A stretch of 64,000 nt of DNA from Sphingomonas faeni (GTDB lineage Bacteria > Pseudomonadota > Alphaproteobacteria > Sphingomonadales > Sphingomonadaceae): NCBI RefSeq assembly GCF_024273235.1, contig NZ_JANBVH010000014.1, positions 48,783 through 112,782 of the forward strand, given 5' to 3'. Both the position numbers and the translations under genes were made by a program. How positions within the stretch are numbered: position 1 is the stretch's first letter; each line of letters begins with the position of its first letter. The notes beneath the pieces were generated by a model that searched no databases, was not told the origin of the DNA, and worked only from the letters and a program-made list of their open reading frames with translations. Below, one piece after another: positions 25,400 to 33,484 of the stretch.

Positions 25400-26806
25400 T
25401 CAGTCGCCGGCGGTGAACCGCGGCGGGATCGGCACCTCGGGCGATCGTCTCGTGGCGCGTGCGCGGCCCGACCGGCGGTTCGCCCGTGCGTCGCGCAGTG
25501 TCGTGTTGGTTGTCAGTCCGTCCGTCGGCACCTTGGGAATCGCGACGCGCTGCGACAGGTAGATGCCGCTGTGACCCGAACAGAGATACGCGACGAAACA
25601 CCCGACCGCGATCGGCACCGCATAGGTCGCGCCGAACAGTTCGATCCCCATCAGGGTGCAGGCGAGCGGGGTATTGGCCGCGCCTGCGAATACCGCCACG
25701 AACCCGATCGCGGCGAATACACCGGTCGGCACGCCGAACACCGGCGCCAGCGCGTTGCCAAGCGCCGCACCGATGAAGAACAGCGGCGTCACCTCGCCGC
25801 CCTTGAAGCCGGCGCTCAGGGTGACGACGGTGAAGAGCAGCTTCAGCGCCCAACTCCACGCATGGACGTCGGGCCCGAAGAAGCTGGCGATGGTGAGACC
25901 GCCCGGCGACGCCGCGAGCGTCCCCAGCCCCAGGTAATCGCGGGTGCCGAACACGAAGACCAGCGCGATGATCGCCAGCCCCCCGATCACGGGACGCAAC
26001 GGGCCGTAGGGCACGATTTGTTTCAGCCATCCGCCGAGCGCGTGGTTGGCCTCGGCGAAGGCGAGCCCGACCAGGCCGAACGCCACCCCTGCCGCGCCAG
26101 CCTTGGCGACCAGCAGCGCATCGACCGGCACGATGGCATCGATCCGGTAGACCCCGTGATGGATGCCCCATGCCAGGCACGTCCAGTCGCCGACCAACGC
26201 CGCGACCAGGCACGGCACCAGCGCGCGATACTCGATGCGCCCGATCGCCAGCACCTCCAGCGCGAAGACCGCGCCGGCGATCGGCGTGCCGAACACGGCA
26301 CCGAACCCCGCGGCGATTCCCGTCATCAACAGGATACGCGTGCCGTCGGTATCGAGCCGCAACGCGCGACCGAAGCCGCTCGCGAGGCTGCCGCCCAGCT
26401 GGACCGCCGTACCTTCGCGCCCTGCCGAACCGCCGAGCAGGTGCGTCACGACGGTGCCGAAAAGGATCAGCGGCGCCATCCGCAAGGGCACGCCGCCGCC
26501 CGGCTCATGGATCTGCTCGACGATCAGGTTGTTGCCGCCCTCCACCGAACGCCCGGTCAGATGGTAGAGCAGCCCGACCCCGAAACCGCCGAGCGGCAGG
26601 AGATAGAGCAGCCACGGCCAGGCGAAACGGAGCCGCGTCGCAGCATCGAGGGCCCAGAGGAAGCCCGCGCATAGCGTGCCCACGACGGCCGCCATCGGTA
26701 CGAGGATCAGCCCCCATTTCGCGACGGACACGGCGTGATCGCCGCGCATCCGCACGAACGCGGCGACGTTCAGGTCGGTGACGAGATTGGAAAAAGAAGC
26801 GCGCAC
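25400..26806 (-). CDS. ClC-family chloride channel/antiporter
   Basis: Membrane protein of 468 aa starting at GTG 26806 with GGAGGG a few bases upstream. ClC selectivity-filter motifs are visible: [14 protein letters not shown] (the gating Glu of GREGP is kept, with Thr replacing Pro) near residue 125 and [13 protein letters not shown] near residue 345, followed by [20 protein letters not shown]. About ten hydrophobic segments are present. The C-terminal tail is hydrophilic and Arg-rich ([17 protein letters not shown]). It is divergent from nasT and abuts the receptor remnant. It may move chloride or another anion such as fluoride or nitrate; the ion cannot be told from sequence alone. Confidence 0.93.
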   Translation of the reverse strand: MRASFSNLVTDLNVAAFVRMRGDHAVSVAKWGLILVPMAAVVGTLCAGFLWALDAATRLRFAWPWLLYLLPLGGFGVGLLYHLTGRSVEGGNNLIVEQIHEPGGGVPLRMAPLILFGTVVTHLLGGSAGREGTAVQLGGSLASGFGRALRLDTDGTRILLMTGIAAGFGAVFGTPIAGAVFALEVLAIGRIEYRALVPCLVAALVGDWTCLAWGIHHGVYRIDAIVPVDALLVAKAGAAGVAFGLVGLAFAEANHALGGWLKQIVPYGPLRPVIGGLAIIALVFVFGTRDYLGLGTLAASPGGLTIASFFGPDVHAWSWALKLLFTVVTLSAGFKGGEVTPLFFIGAALGNALAPVFGVPTGVFAAIGFVAVFAGAANTPLACTLMGIELFGATYAVPIAVGCFVAYLCSGHSGIYLSQRVAIPKVPTDGLTTNTTLRDARANRRSGRARATRRSPEVPIPPRFTAGD

Positions 26807-27037
26807 AATCCCTCCTTGCTGCCTCGCGGCGCCAAGTAGGAATCATCGTCCCTTGCCAGGGCAGTTCGGTCCGAAGACCCGGCAGAAATCCATTGCCGTG
26901 TTGCAACATATGAAAGCCGGACGGCCTTTCGTCAACGGCCTTCGCATTGGGTGGCGAGAGGCTTTGGCGGCATCGGACGATCTCCGGCTCGCCATTCCCG
27001 GCTCGCCATTCGTTGTGGTGCCGCATAGGATAGAGGG

Positions 27038-27616
27038 ATGCGGATCGCGATCATCGACACGAGTACCACGCGGGCGGCGATCATCTCGGACGGCCTGCGC
27101 GAGGCGGGGCTCGACGATATCGTGGTGATCGACGGCACTTTGGGGATGGTCGCCGCGCTGGAGAAGGCGGCGCCGGAAGTAGTGCTGATCAACCTCGAGA
27201 ACCCCAGTCGCGACGTGCTTGAGGAGTTCTTCGCGGTGTCGCGCGCGCTGGCCCGGCCGATCGCGATGTTCGTCGATCAGAGCGATGCGGAGTCTACCGC
27301 CGCGGCGGTCGATGCGGGAGTGTCGGCGTATATCGTCGATGGGTTGGCCAAACAGCGGATCAAGCCGGTGATCGACCTCGCGATCCGCCGGTTCCAGGCG
27401 TTCGCGCGGTTGCAGGCCGAGTTGCATGAAGCACGCAGTGCGCTGGCCGACCGCACCACGGTCGACCGGGCCAAGGCGATCCTGATGAAACGCCGCGGGA
27501 TCGACGAGCCGACCGCGTACGGCCTGCTGCGCGCGCAGGCGATGCGCTCCAACCGCCGGATCGCCGAGATTGCGGACGCGATCATCACCAGCGATGCGCT
27601 CATGGGAGATTTGTGA
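27038..27616 (+). CDS. nasT: NasT-type ANTAR-domain antitermination response regulator
   Basis: Regulator of 192 aa. Residues 1-120 form a receiver-like domain (MRIAIIDTSTTRAAIISDGL, VVLINLENPSRDVLEEF), and residues from about 130 form the ANTAR RNA-binding domain (DRTTVDRAKAILMKRRGIDEPTAYGLLRAQAM, ending near IADAIITSD). In known systems NasT binds paired hexaloop hairpins in the leader of nitrate-assimilation operons and prevents termination; NasS sequesters it when nitrate is absent. Both partner gene and matching leader RNA (29043-29188) are present here. The stop overlaps the nasS start by one base (TGATG). Confidence 0.95.
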   Translation: MRIAIIDTSTTRAAIISDGLREAGLDDIVVIDGTLGMVAALEKAAPEVVLINLENPSRDVLEEFFAVSRALARPIAMFVDQSDAESTAAAVDAGVSAYIVDGLAKQRIKPVIDLAIRRFQAFARLQAELHEARSALADRTTVDRAKAILMKRRGIDEPTAYGLLRAQAMRSNRRIAEIADAIITSDALMGDL

Positions 27617-28830
27617 TGGCGCTAGACCGGGTCCGCATCGGTTTCCTGCCGCTGGTCGATGCCGCGCTGCCGATCCTGGCGCGCGAACGCGGGTTTGCCG
27701 AGGCCGAGGGGCTGGAGATCGAACTGGTCCGCGACATGACCTGGGCGACGGTGCGCGACCGGCTGCTGTACGGCCATACCGACGCCGCGCACATGGTCGC
27801 GCCGCTGGCGATCGCGACGGCGCTGGGGCGCGGACGGCCGGCGGTGCCGATGGCGGTACCGTTCGTGCTGGGGCTGAACGGCAATGCGATCACGCTGTCG
27901 CTGCCGCTCGCGGCGCAGGTGATGGATGGCGATGCGCTCGGCGATCCCGTCCTGCTTGGCGCGCGGTTGAAAGCGGTCGCGGTCGAGCGTCTCGCGGCGG
28001 GCCGGCGGCTGCGGTTTGGCGTGGTCCACCGGTATTCGAGCCATAATTACATGCTGCGCTACTGGCTGGCGCAGGTGGGCATCCGGCCCGACACCGATGT
28101 CGAGATCGTCACGACCAGCCCGACCTTCGCCGCCGATGCGCTGGCGGCGGGCGAAGTCGACGGGATCTGCGTCGGGGAGCCCTGGAACGGAGTGGCGGTC
28201 GATCGCGGGGTCGGGCGGATCGCGCTGGTGACCGCTCAGGTCTGGCGGCGGGGCGTCGAGAAGGTGCTGGCGATGCGCGAGGCGACGTTGGTCGAGCGCG
28301 GCGACGTGGTTCACCGGCTGATCCGCGCGCTCCACGCCGCCGCTGCGCAGTTCGTCGATCCGGATACGCTCGAGGCGAATGCCGCGATCCTCGCCCGCGC
28401 GGACTATCTCGATGCGCCGGTCGGTGCGGTGTCGCGGGCGATCGGCGACCGGGTGCGGCTGGTGCGGGATGCCGTGCCGATCCACGTGCCGGACTTCATG
28501 TTCCAGTACCGCGAGGCGGCGAACTTCCCGTGGCGGAGCCAGGCGGCGTGGCTGTATTCGCAGATGGTCCGGTGGGACGGCACGCCGTTCTCCGCCGCCG
28601 AGGCGGACGTCGCGCAAGGCGTGTTCCGTCCGGATGTGTACCGTGCGGCTCTGGCGGGTTCCGACGCGCCGTTGCCCAATGCGAGTTCGAAGCTGGAGGG
28701 GGCAATCGGGGCGGACGGCATCGGCGCGGGATCGACGCAGGGGCGGTTGATCCTGGGGCGGGATGCGTTCTTCGATCGGCGGGCGTTCGATCCGGAGGAT
28801 ATCGAAGGGTATCTGGCGGGGTTGCCGTGA
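27616..28830 (+). CDS. nasS: NasS-like cytoplasmic nitrate/nitrite sensor
   Basis: NrtA/CmpA-type solute-binding protein of 404 aa that lacks a signal peptide, as expected for a cytoplasmic NasS. The ATG at 27616 has GGGAG at good spacing; a GTG at 27613 is a near alternative. Family segments are RIGFLPLVDAALPILARERG, GHTDAAHMVAPLAIATALG, GVVHRYSSHNYMLRYWLAQ and GEPWNGVAVDRGVGRI. It is co-transcribed with nasT. Known role: it binds NasT without nitrate and releases it when nitrate binds. It is followed directly by a hairpin repeat (28841-28951) and then by the NasT-responsive leader. Confidence 0.93.
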   Translation: MALDRVRIGFLPLVDAALPILARERGFAEAEGLEIELVRDMTWATVRDRLLYGHTDAAHMVAPLAIATALGRGRPAVPMAVPFVLGLNGNAITLSLPLAAQVMDGDALGDPVLLGARLKAVAVERLAAGRRLRFGVVHRYSSHNYMLRYWLAQVGIRPDTDVEIVTTSPTFAADALAAGEVDGICVGEPWNGVAVDRGVGRIALVTAQVWRRGVEKVLAMREATLVERGDVVHRLIRALHAAAAQFVDPDTLEANAAILARADYLDAPVGAVSRAIGDRVRLVRDAVPIHVPDFMFQYREAANFPWRSQAAWLYSQMVRWDGTPFSAAEADVAQGVFRPDVYRAALAGSDAPLPNASSKLEGAIGADGIGAGSTQGRLILGRDAFFDRRAFDPEDIEGYLAGLP

Positions 28831-28840
28831 ACCTTGGCTT

Positions 28841-28951
28841 CTCCCCTCCCTGGAAGAGAGGGGTTGGGGGTGGGTTGGTCGGCTTGAGCCACCGCGGTTC
28901 GGACATGCGGAAGCCGACCCACCCCCTGCCCCTCCCTTCCAGGGAGGGGAG
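28841..28951. repeat. intergenic long inverted repeat (element B)
   Basis: A 111-bp GC-rich palindrome. The left end CTCCCCTCCCTGGAAG and the right end CTTCCAGGGAGGGGAG are complementary, and an inner pair (GGGTGGGTTGGTCGGCTT / AAGCCGACCCACCC) continues the stem. It starts 11 bp after the nasS stop and may terminate nasTS transcription. It is similar in build to elements A and C but has different arm sequences. Confidence 0.85.
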
Positions 28952-29042
28952 TTTTAGCGGTCGGTCGCCCTTAACACCCCAAATCTGCTGCATCTGCGAA
29001 ATGGCGCTTGCGCGATACGGCCACTTCGGTCATCTTCGCATC

Positions 29043-29099
29043 GTCTGGCAAGGGAGTCGGACACGAAATCATCGCGAGACCGGTTCCAACGATGGGGCC
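29043..29099 (+). promoter_or_regulatory. ANTAR (NasT) RNA element: two hexaloop hairpins
   Basis: Two consecutive stem-loops, each with a six-base loop having A at position 1 and G at position 4, the hallmark of ANTAR target RNA. Hairpin P1 (29043-29062) is GTCTGGC, loop AAGGGA, GTCGGAC (7 bp with G-U pairs). Hairpin P2 (29082-29099) is GGTTCC, loop AACGAT, GGGGCC (6 bp with G-U pairs). They are 19 nt apart and lie upstream of the terminator at 29141. A further stem GGGCGATC/GATCGTCC (29111-29130) lies between. Position between nasTS and the nitrate transporter fits NasT-dependent antitermination. Confidence 0.8.
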
Positions 29100-29140
29100 T
29101 GACCGCGTAGGGCGATCCACCGATCGTCCATAGGCAACGA

Positions 29141-29188
29141 AGCCGCCCTGATACGTCCGCAAGGTCGTCGTCTGGGCGGCTTTTTCTT
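29141..29188 (+). terminator. leader terminator of the nitrate operon
   Basis: Perfect 9-bp stem AAGCCGCCC (29141-29149) with GGGCGGCTT (29175-29183), the last bases running into a T-rich tract (CTTTTTCTTT). It lies 25 bp before the transporter start and 41 bp after P2. NasT binding to the hairpins upstream would prevent its formation. Confidence 0.88.
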
Positions 29189-29212
29189 TGTCCGTCGCAG
29201 ATGGGGGAAATC

Positions 29213-30595
29213 ATGCTGTTCGCATCACCGGGAATCGACGCCACCGCACCGAAAGCCACGCGGATCGACCTGTTCAGCGTCGCCACGCCGCAGATGCGCG
29301 CGTTTCATGTCACGTGGCTGGCGTTCTTCGTGTGCTTCTTCGCGTGGTTCGCCGCCGCGCCGTTGATGCCGCTGATCAAGGCCGAGTTCGGGCTGAACAA
29401 GGATCAGATCGCCAACATCAACATCGCTGCGGTTGCGGTGACGATCCTGGTGCGGCTGGTGGTCGGGCCGCTCTGCGACCGGTTCGGTCCACGCCGCACC
29501 TACACGTGGCTGCTGCTGCTCGGTGCGGTCCCGGTGTTCGGGCTGGCGTTTGCGCAGACGTACGAGACGTTCCTGTTCTTCCGCCTCGCGATCGGGGCGA
29601 TCGGCGCGTCGTTCGTCATCACGCAATATCATACCAGCGTGATGTTCGCGCCCAACGTCGTCGGCACCGCCAACGCGACCGTCGGCGGCTGGGGCAATGC
29701 CGGCGGCGGCGCGGCGCAGAGCCTGATGCCGCTGGTCGTCGCGGCGCTGATCGGACTCGGCGTCGAGCACGCCTTCGGCTGGCGCGCGGCGATGTTCGTG
29801 CCGGGCATCGCTATGGTCGCGATGGCGTTGGTCTACGCGCGCTACACGCAGGACACGCCGCAGGGCGACATCGTCGACCTCCGCGCGGCGGGGATCGAAC
29901 TCGACGGCGGCAAGGCGACGGGCATGGCGATCTTCCGCCGTGCCGCCGCCAATTACCGGACCTGGATGCTCGCGGCCACGTATGGCGCGTGCTTCGGCGT
30001 CGAGATCTTCATCCACAACATCGCGGCGAGCTATTACGTCGACCGGTTCGGGCTTTCGCTGACCAATGCGGGGCTGGCGGCGGGGATCTTCGGTGGGCTG
30101 GCGCTATTCGCCCGTGCGCTCGGCGGGATCGCAAGCGACCGGATCGCGCTCGTGAAAGGGCTCGATGGCCGCGCGCTGCTGTTGTTCGTGCTGATGCTCG
30201 GCGAGGGTATCGGGCTGGTGCTGTTCGGCAATGCCGGCAGCGTCACGCTCGCGATCCTGGCGATGACGATGTTCGGGCTGTTCACGCACATGGCGTGCGG
30301 CGCGACCTATGCGCTGGTGCCGTTCATCGACCGCAAGGCGCTGGGCGGGGTCGCCGGACTGATCGGCGCAGGCGGCAATATCGGCGCGGTCGCGGCGGGA
30401 TTCCTGAACAAGGCGTCGGCCACCCCGCAGCAATGCCTCGTGGTGCTTGGCTACATCGTCGCGGGCACGGCGGTCTGCGCGTTGGCGGTGCGGTTCTCGG
30501 CGACGCACAAATCGGACGAGCGTGCGCTGCTCGATGCGGCGCTCGACGCACGGCGCACCAGCGACCGCTCCGTGAACGGCGCGCTCCCCGCGTGA
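29213..30595 (+). CDS. MFS nitrate/nitrite transporter (NarK/NasA type)
   Basis: Nitrate/nitrite porter of 460 aa. The ATG at 29213 is preferred because GGGGGAA lies 4 bp upstream; an in-frame ATG at 29201 has no ribosome site. The nitrate signature GTANATVGGWGNAGGGAAQ is intact near residue 150, and a second glycine-rich one, GLIGAGGNIGAVAAGFLNKA, lies near residue 385. About twelve membrane segments are present. It is the first gene after the NasT leader and supplies nitrate to NasA and NirBD downstream. Confidence 0.95.
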   Translation: MLFASPGIDATAPKATRIDLFSVATPQMRAFHVTWLAFFVCFFAWFAAAPLMPLIKAEFGLNKDQIANINIAAVAVTILVRLVVGPLCDRFGPRRTYTWLLLLGAVPVFGLAFAQTYETFLFFRLAIGAIGASFVITQYHTSVMFAPNVVGTANATVGGWGNAGGGAAQSLMPLVVAALIGLGVEHAFGWRAAMFVPGIAMVAMALVYARYTQDTPQGDIVDLRAAGIELDGGKATGMAIFRRAAANYRTWMLAATYGACFGVEIFIHNIAASYYVDRFGLSLTNAGLAAGIFGGLALFARALGGIASDRIALVKGLDGRALLLFVLMLGEGIGLVLFGNAGSVTLAILAMTMFGLFTHMACGATYALVPFIDRKALGGVAGLIGAGGNIGAVAAGFLNKASATPQQCLVVLGYIVAGTAVCALAVRFSATHKSDERALLDAALDARRTSDRSVNGALPA

Positions 30596-30632
30596 CCCCC
30601 CTTCCCCGGCTCCAACGCGACTGGACGATCTG

Positions 30633-33149
30633 ATGGACCACCAAACCCCCTCCCCCGACACCCCCTTTTCCAAGGCGCGCGAGCATCTCGTCGTGATCGG
30701 CAACGGCATGGCCGGCTGTCGCGCGGTCGAGGAACTGATCGCGCGCGATCCGACCCGGTACCGCGTGACGATCTTCGGCGCCGAGCCGCACGTGAACTAC
30801 AACCGCATCATGCTGTCGCCGGTGCTGGCGGGCGAGAAGACGTTCGAGCAGATCGTCATCAACGATCACGCCTGGTACGCGACCAACACGATCGAACTGG
30901 TCACGAGCGATCCGGTGCAGGCGATCGACCGCGCCGCGAAGACGGTCACCGCGCGGTCGGGTCTGACCGTGTCCTACGACAGGTTGCTGATCGCGACCGG
31001 CTCCGATCCGTTCATCATCCCCGTCCCCGGCAAGGACCTGCCCGGCGTCATCTCGTTCCGCGACATGGCCGACGTCGATCATATGCTGGCGGCTGCTGGC
31101 AAGGGCGGCGCGGCGGTGGTGATCGGCGGCGGGCTGCTCGGGCTGGAGGCGGCGCACGGGCTCACGCTGCGCGGCATGAAGGTCACGGTGATCCACCTGA
31201 TGCCGACGCTGATGGAGCGGCAGCTCGACGAGGCGGCAGGCTGGTTGCTGAAGTCGGCGCTGGAGGCCCGCGGGCAGGTGATCCTCACCGAAGCCAACAC
31301 GGCGGAGATCGTCGGCGATACCCATGTCGAGGGCGTGATGCTCAAGGACGGCACGCTGATCCCTGCCAGCTTGGTCGTCATGGCGGTTGGCATTCGCCCC
31401 TCCGTCGCCCTCGCGCGCGACGCCGGGCTGGAGATCGGCCGCGGGATCAAGGTCGACGATCATATGGTCACCAGCGACCCGTCGATCCTGGCGGTCGGCG
31501 AATGCGTCGAGCATGACGGAAACGTCTACGGCCTCGTCGCGCCGCTGTGGGACATGTGCCGCGCGCTCGCCGACGGGCTGGTCGGCCAGCACAGCGGCTA
31601 CCGCGGATCGGTGACCTCGACCAAGCTGAAGGTCGCCGGGCTCGACGTGTTCTCGGCGGGCGATTTTTCGGGTGGTGCAGGCGCAGAGGACATCGTCCTG
31701 CGCGATGCGTCGCGCGGCATCTACAAGCGCGTGGTGGTCAAGGACGACCGGATCGTCGGCGCGGTGCTGTACGGCGACACGACCGATGGCGGCTGGTATT
31801 TCGACCTGCTCAGGCGCGGCGAGGACATCTCGCCGATCCGCGACATGCTGATCTTCGGCCAGTCCTTCGCCTCGGGAGGGGCGCAGGCGGACCCTAAGGC
31901 GGCCGTTGCGGCGCTCTCCGACGATGCGGAGATCTGCGGCTGCAACGGCGTCAGCAAGGGCAAGGTCGTGGCGTGCATCGGCGCGGGCAACACGACGCTC
32001 GACGCGGTCCGCGCGACCTGCAAGGCGTCCGCATCGTGCGGGTCGTGCACGGGTCTCGTCGAGACGTTGCTCGCAGTCACATTGGGCGACGAGTATTCGG
32101 GCGAACGGGCGGTGAAGACGGTGTGCAAATGCACCAGCTTCGGCCACGACGACGTCCGCCGCGAGATCGTCGCGCAGGGCATGCGATCGATCCCCGAAGT
32201 CATGCAGAAGATGAGCTGGTCGACGCCCGACGGGTGCTCGTCGTGCCGCCCGGCGCTCAATTACTACCTGCTGTGCGCGCTGCCGGGCGATTACAAGGAC
32301 GACCAGCAGAGCCGGTTCGTCAACGAACGGCTGCACGCCAACATCCAGAAGGACGGCACCTATTCGGTCGTACCGCGGATGTGGGGCGGGCTCACCAACC
32401 CGCGCGAGCTCCGCGCGATCGCCGACGTCGTCGAGAAATACGATGCGCCGATGGTCAAGGTGACGGGCGGACAGCGGCTCGACATCTTCGGGATCAAGAA
32501 GGAGGATCTGCCCGCGGTCTGGGCGGATCTGAACGCCGCCGGGATGGTCAGCGGGCATGCGTACGGCAAGTCGCTGCGGACGGTGAAGACGTGCGTCGGG
32601 TCGGACTGGTGCCGGTTCGGGACCCAGGATTCGACCGGGCTCGGCGTGAAGGTCGAGCGGATGACGTGGGGATCGTGGATGCCGCACAAGTTCAAGATCG
32701 CGGTCAGCGGCTGCCCCCGGAATTGCGCGGAAGCGACGATCAAGGATTTCGGTGTGGTCTGCGTCGACAGCGGCTACGAGCTGTCGGTCGGCGGCAATGG
32801 CGGGATCAAGGTCCGCGCGACCGACTTCCTGTGCAAGGTCGCGACCGAGGCGGAGGCGATGCACTATTGCGCCGCGTTCATCCAGTTGTACCGCGAGGAA
32901 GCGCGCTATCTGGAGCGGACCGCGCCGTGGATCGAGCGGATCGGCGTGGAATACATTCGCGAACGGATCGCCGACGATGCGGAAGGTCGTGATGCGCTGG
33001 CGGCGCGGTTCCTGTTCTCGCAGCAGTTCACGCAGGACGATCCGTGGGCGGCACGCGCGGCGGGGGAGCATCGCGAGCAGCATGCGCCGATGGCGCGGTT
33101 TACGCCTCTGGACGCAACGCCCATCGCTCTAGGGAGGGAAATGGCATGA
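30633..33149 (+). CDS. nirB: assimilatory nitrite reductase (NADH) large subunit
   Basis: NirB of 838 aa that reduces nitrite to ammonium. Domains in order: FAD-binding Rossmann (VVIGNGMAG near 20-28), NAD-binding (VVIGGGLLGLEAA near 161), two BFD-like [2Fe-2S] modules (CGCNGVSKGKV to SCGSC, then CKCTSFGHDDV to CSSCRPAL), and the ferredoxin-like and sirohaem/[4Fe-4S] domain with C654 and C660 in TCVGSDWCRFG, and C694 and C698 in SGCPRNCAEA. Length and all ligands are normal. It overlaps nirD by 4 bp (ATGA). Sirohaem is supplied by cobA in the same operon. Confidence 0.97.
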   Translation: MDHQTPSPDTPFSKAREHLVVIGNGMAGCRAVEELIARDPTRYRVTIFGAEPHVNYNRIMLSPVLAGEKTFEQIVINDHAWYATNTIELVTSDPVQAIDRAAKTVTARSGLTVSYDRLLIATGSDPFIIPVPGKDLPGVISFRDMADVDHMLAAAGKGGAAVVIGGGLLGLEAAHGLTLRGMKVTVIHLMPTLMERQLDEAAGWLLKSALEARGQVILTEANTAEIVGDTHVEGVMLKDGTLIPASLVVMAVGIRPSVALARDAGLEIGRGIKVDDHMVTSDPSILAVGECVEHDGNVYGLVAPLWDMCRALADGLVGQHSGYRGSVTSTKLKVAGLDVFSAGDFSGGAGAEDIVLRDASRGIYKRVVVKDDRIVGAVLYGDTTDGGWYFDLLRRGEDISPIRDMLIFGQSFASGGAQADPKAAVAALSDDAEICGCNGVSKGKVVACIGAGNTTLDAVRATCKASASCGSCTGLVETLLAVTLGDEYSGERAVKTVCKCTSFGHDDVRREIVAQGMRSIPEVMQKMSWSTPDGCSSCRPALNYYLLCALPGDYKDDQQSRFVNERLHANIQKDGTYSVVPRMWGGLTNPRELRAIADVVEKYDAPMVKVTGGQRLDIFGIKKEDLPAVWADLNAAGMVSGHAYGKSLRTVKTCVGSDWCRFGTQDSTGLGVKVERMTWGSWMPHKFKIAVSGCPRNCAEATIKDFGVVCVDSGYELSVGGNGGIKVRATDFLCKVATEAEAMHYCAAFIQLYREEARYLERTAPWIERIGVEYIRERIADDAEGRDALAARFLFSQQFTQDDPWAARAAGEHREQHAPMARFTPLDATPIALGREMA

Positions 33150-33484
33150 TCGGCGAATGGCTCGATATCGGCTGGGTCGACGAGATCCCGGTGCGCGGCA
33201 GCCGCACGGTACAGGTCACCGGCGGTGACGACATCGCGGTGTTCCGCACCGGTGACGGCAAGGTGTTCGCGCTCGCCGATCGCTGTCCGCACAAGGGCGG
33301 GCGACTGTCGCAGGGGATCGTGCACGGCGGCGCGGTGGCGTGCCCGCTACACAATTGGCGGATCGCGCTGGATACGGGCGACGCGCTGGGCGAGGACAAG
33401 GGGTGTACGCCGGTGATCCCGGTGAAGGTGAGCGGTGGGCGGGTTTTGCTGTGTCGGACGTCGACCATGAAAGCGGCGGCGTGA
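33146..33484 (+). CDS. nirD: nitrite reductase (NADH) small subunit, Rieske type
   Basis: NirD of 112 aa, starting at the ATGA overlap with nirB. It keeps the full Rieske ligand set: C47 and H49 in RCPHKGGRL, and C66 and H69 in ACPLHNWRI. It ends RTSTMKAAA with a TGA that overlaps the GTG start of nasA. The palindromic element C begins at the last base of this stop codon, so the C-terminus is not altered by it. Confidence 0.95.
   Translation: MIGEWLDIGWVDEIPVRGSRTVQVTGGDDIAVFRTGDGKVFALADRCPHKGGRLSQGIVHGGAVACPLHNWRIALDTGDALGEDKGCTPVIPVKVSGGRVLLCRTSTMKAAA

Noticed and set aside
28952..29040. Search for a sigma-54 promoter or NtrC sites before the nitrate leader
   Set aside because: No GG-N10-GC element with proper spacing and no clear NtrC dyad could be supported by eye.
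30324..33083. 919-codon open frame antisense to nirB
   Set aside because: Composition is that of a shadow frame (Arg, Asp, His, Ala-rich) and it covers nirB, whose domains and cofactor ligands are all intact.
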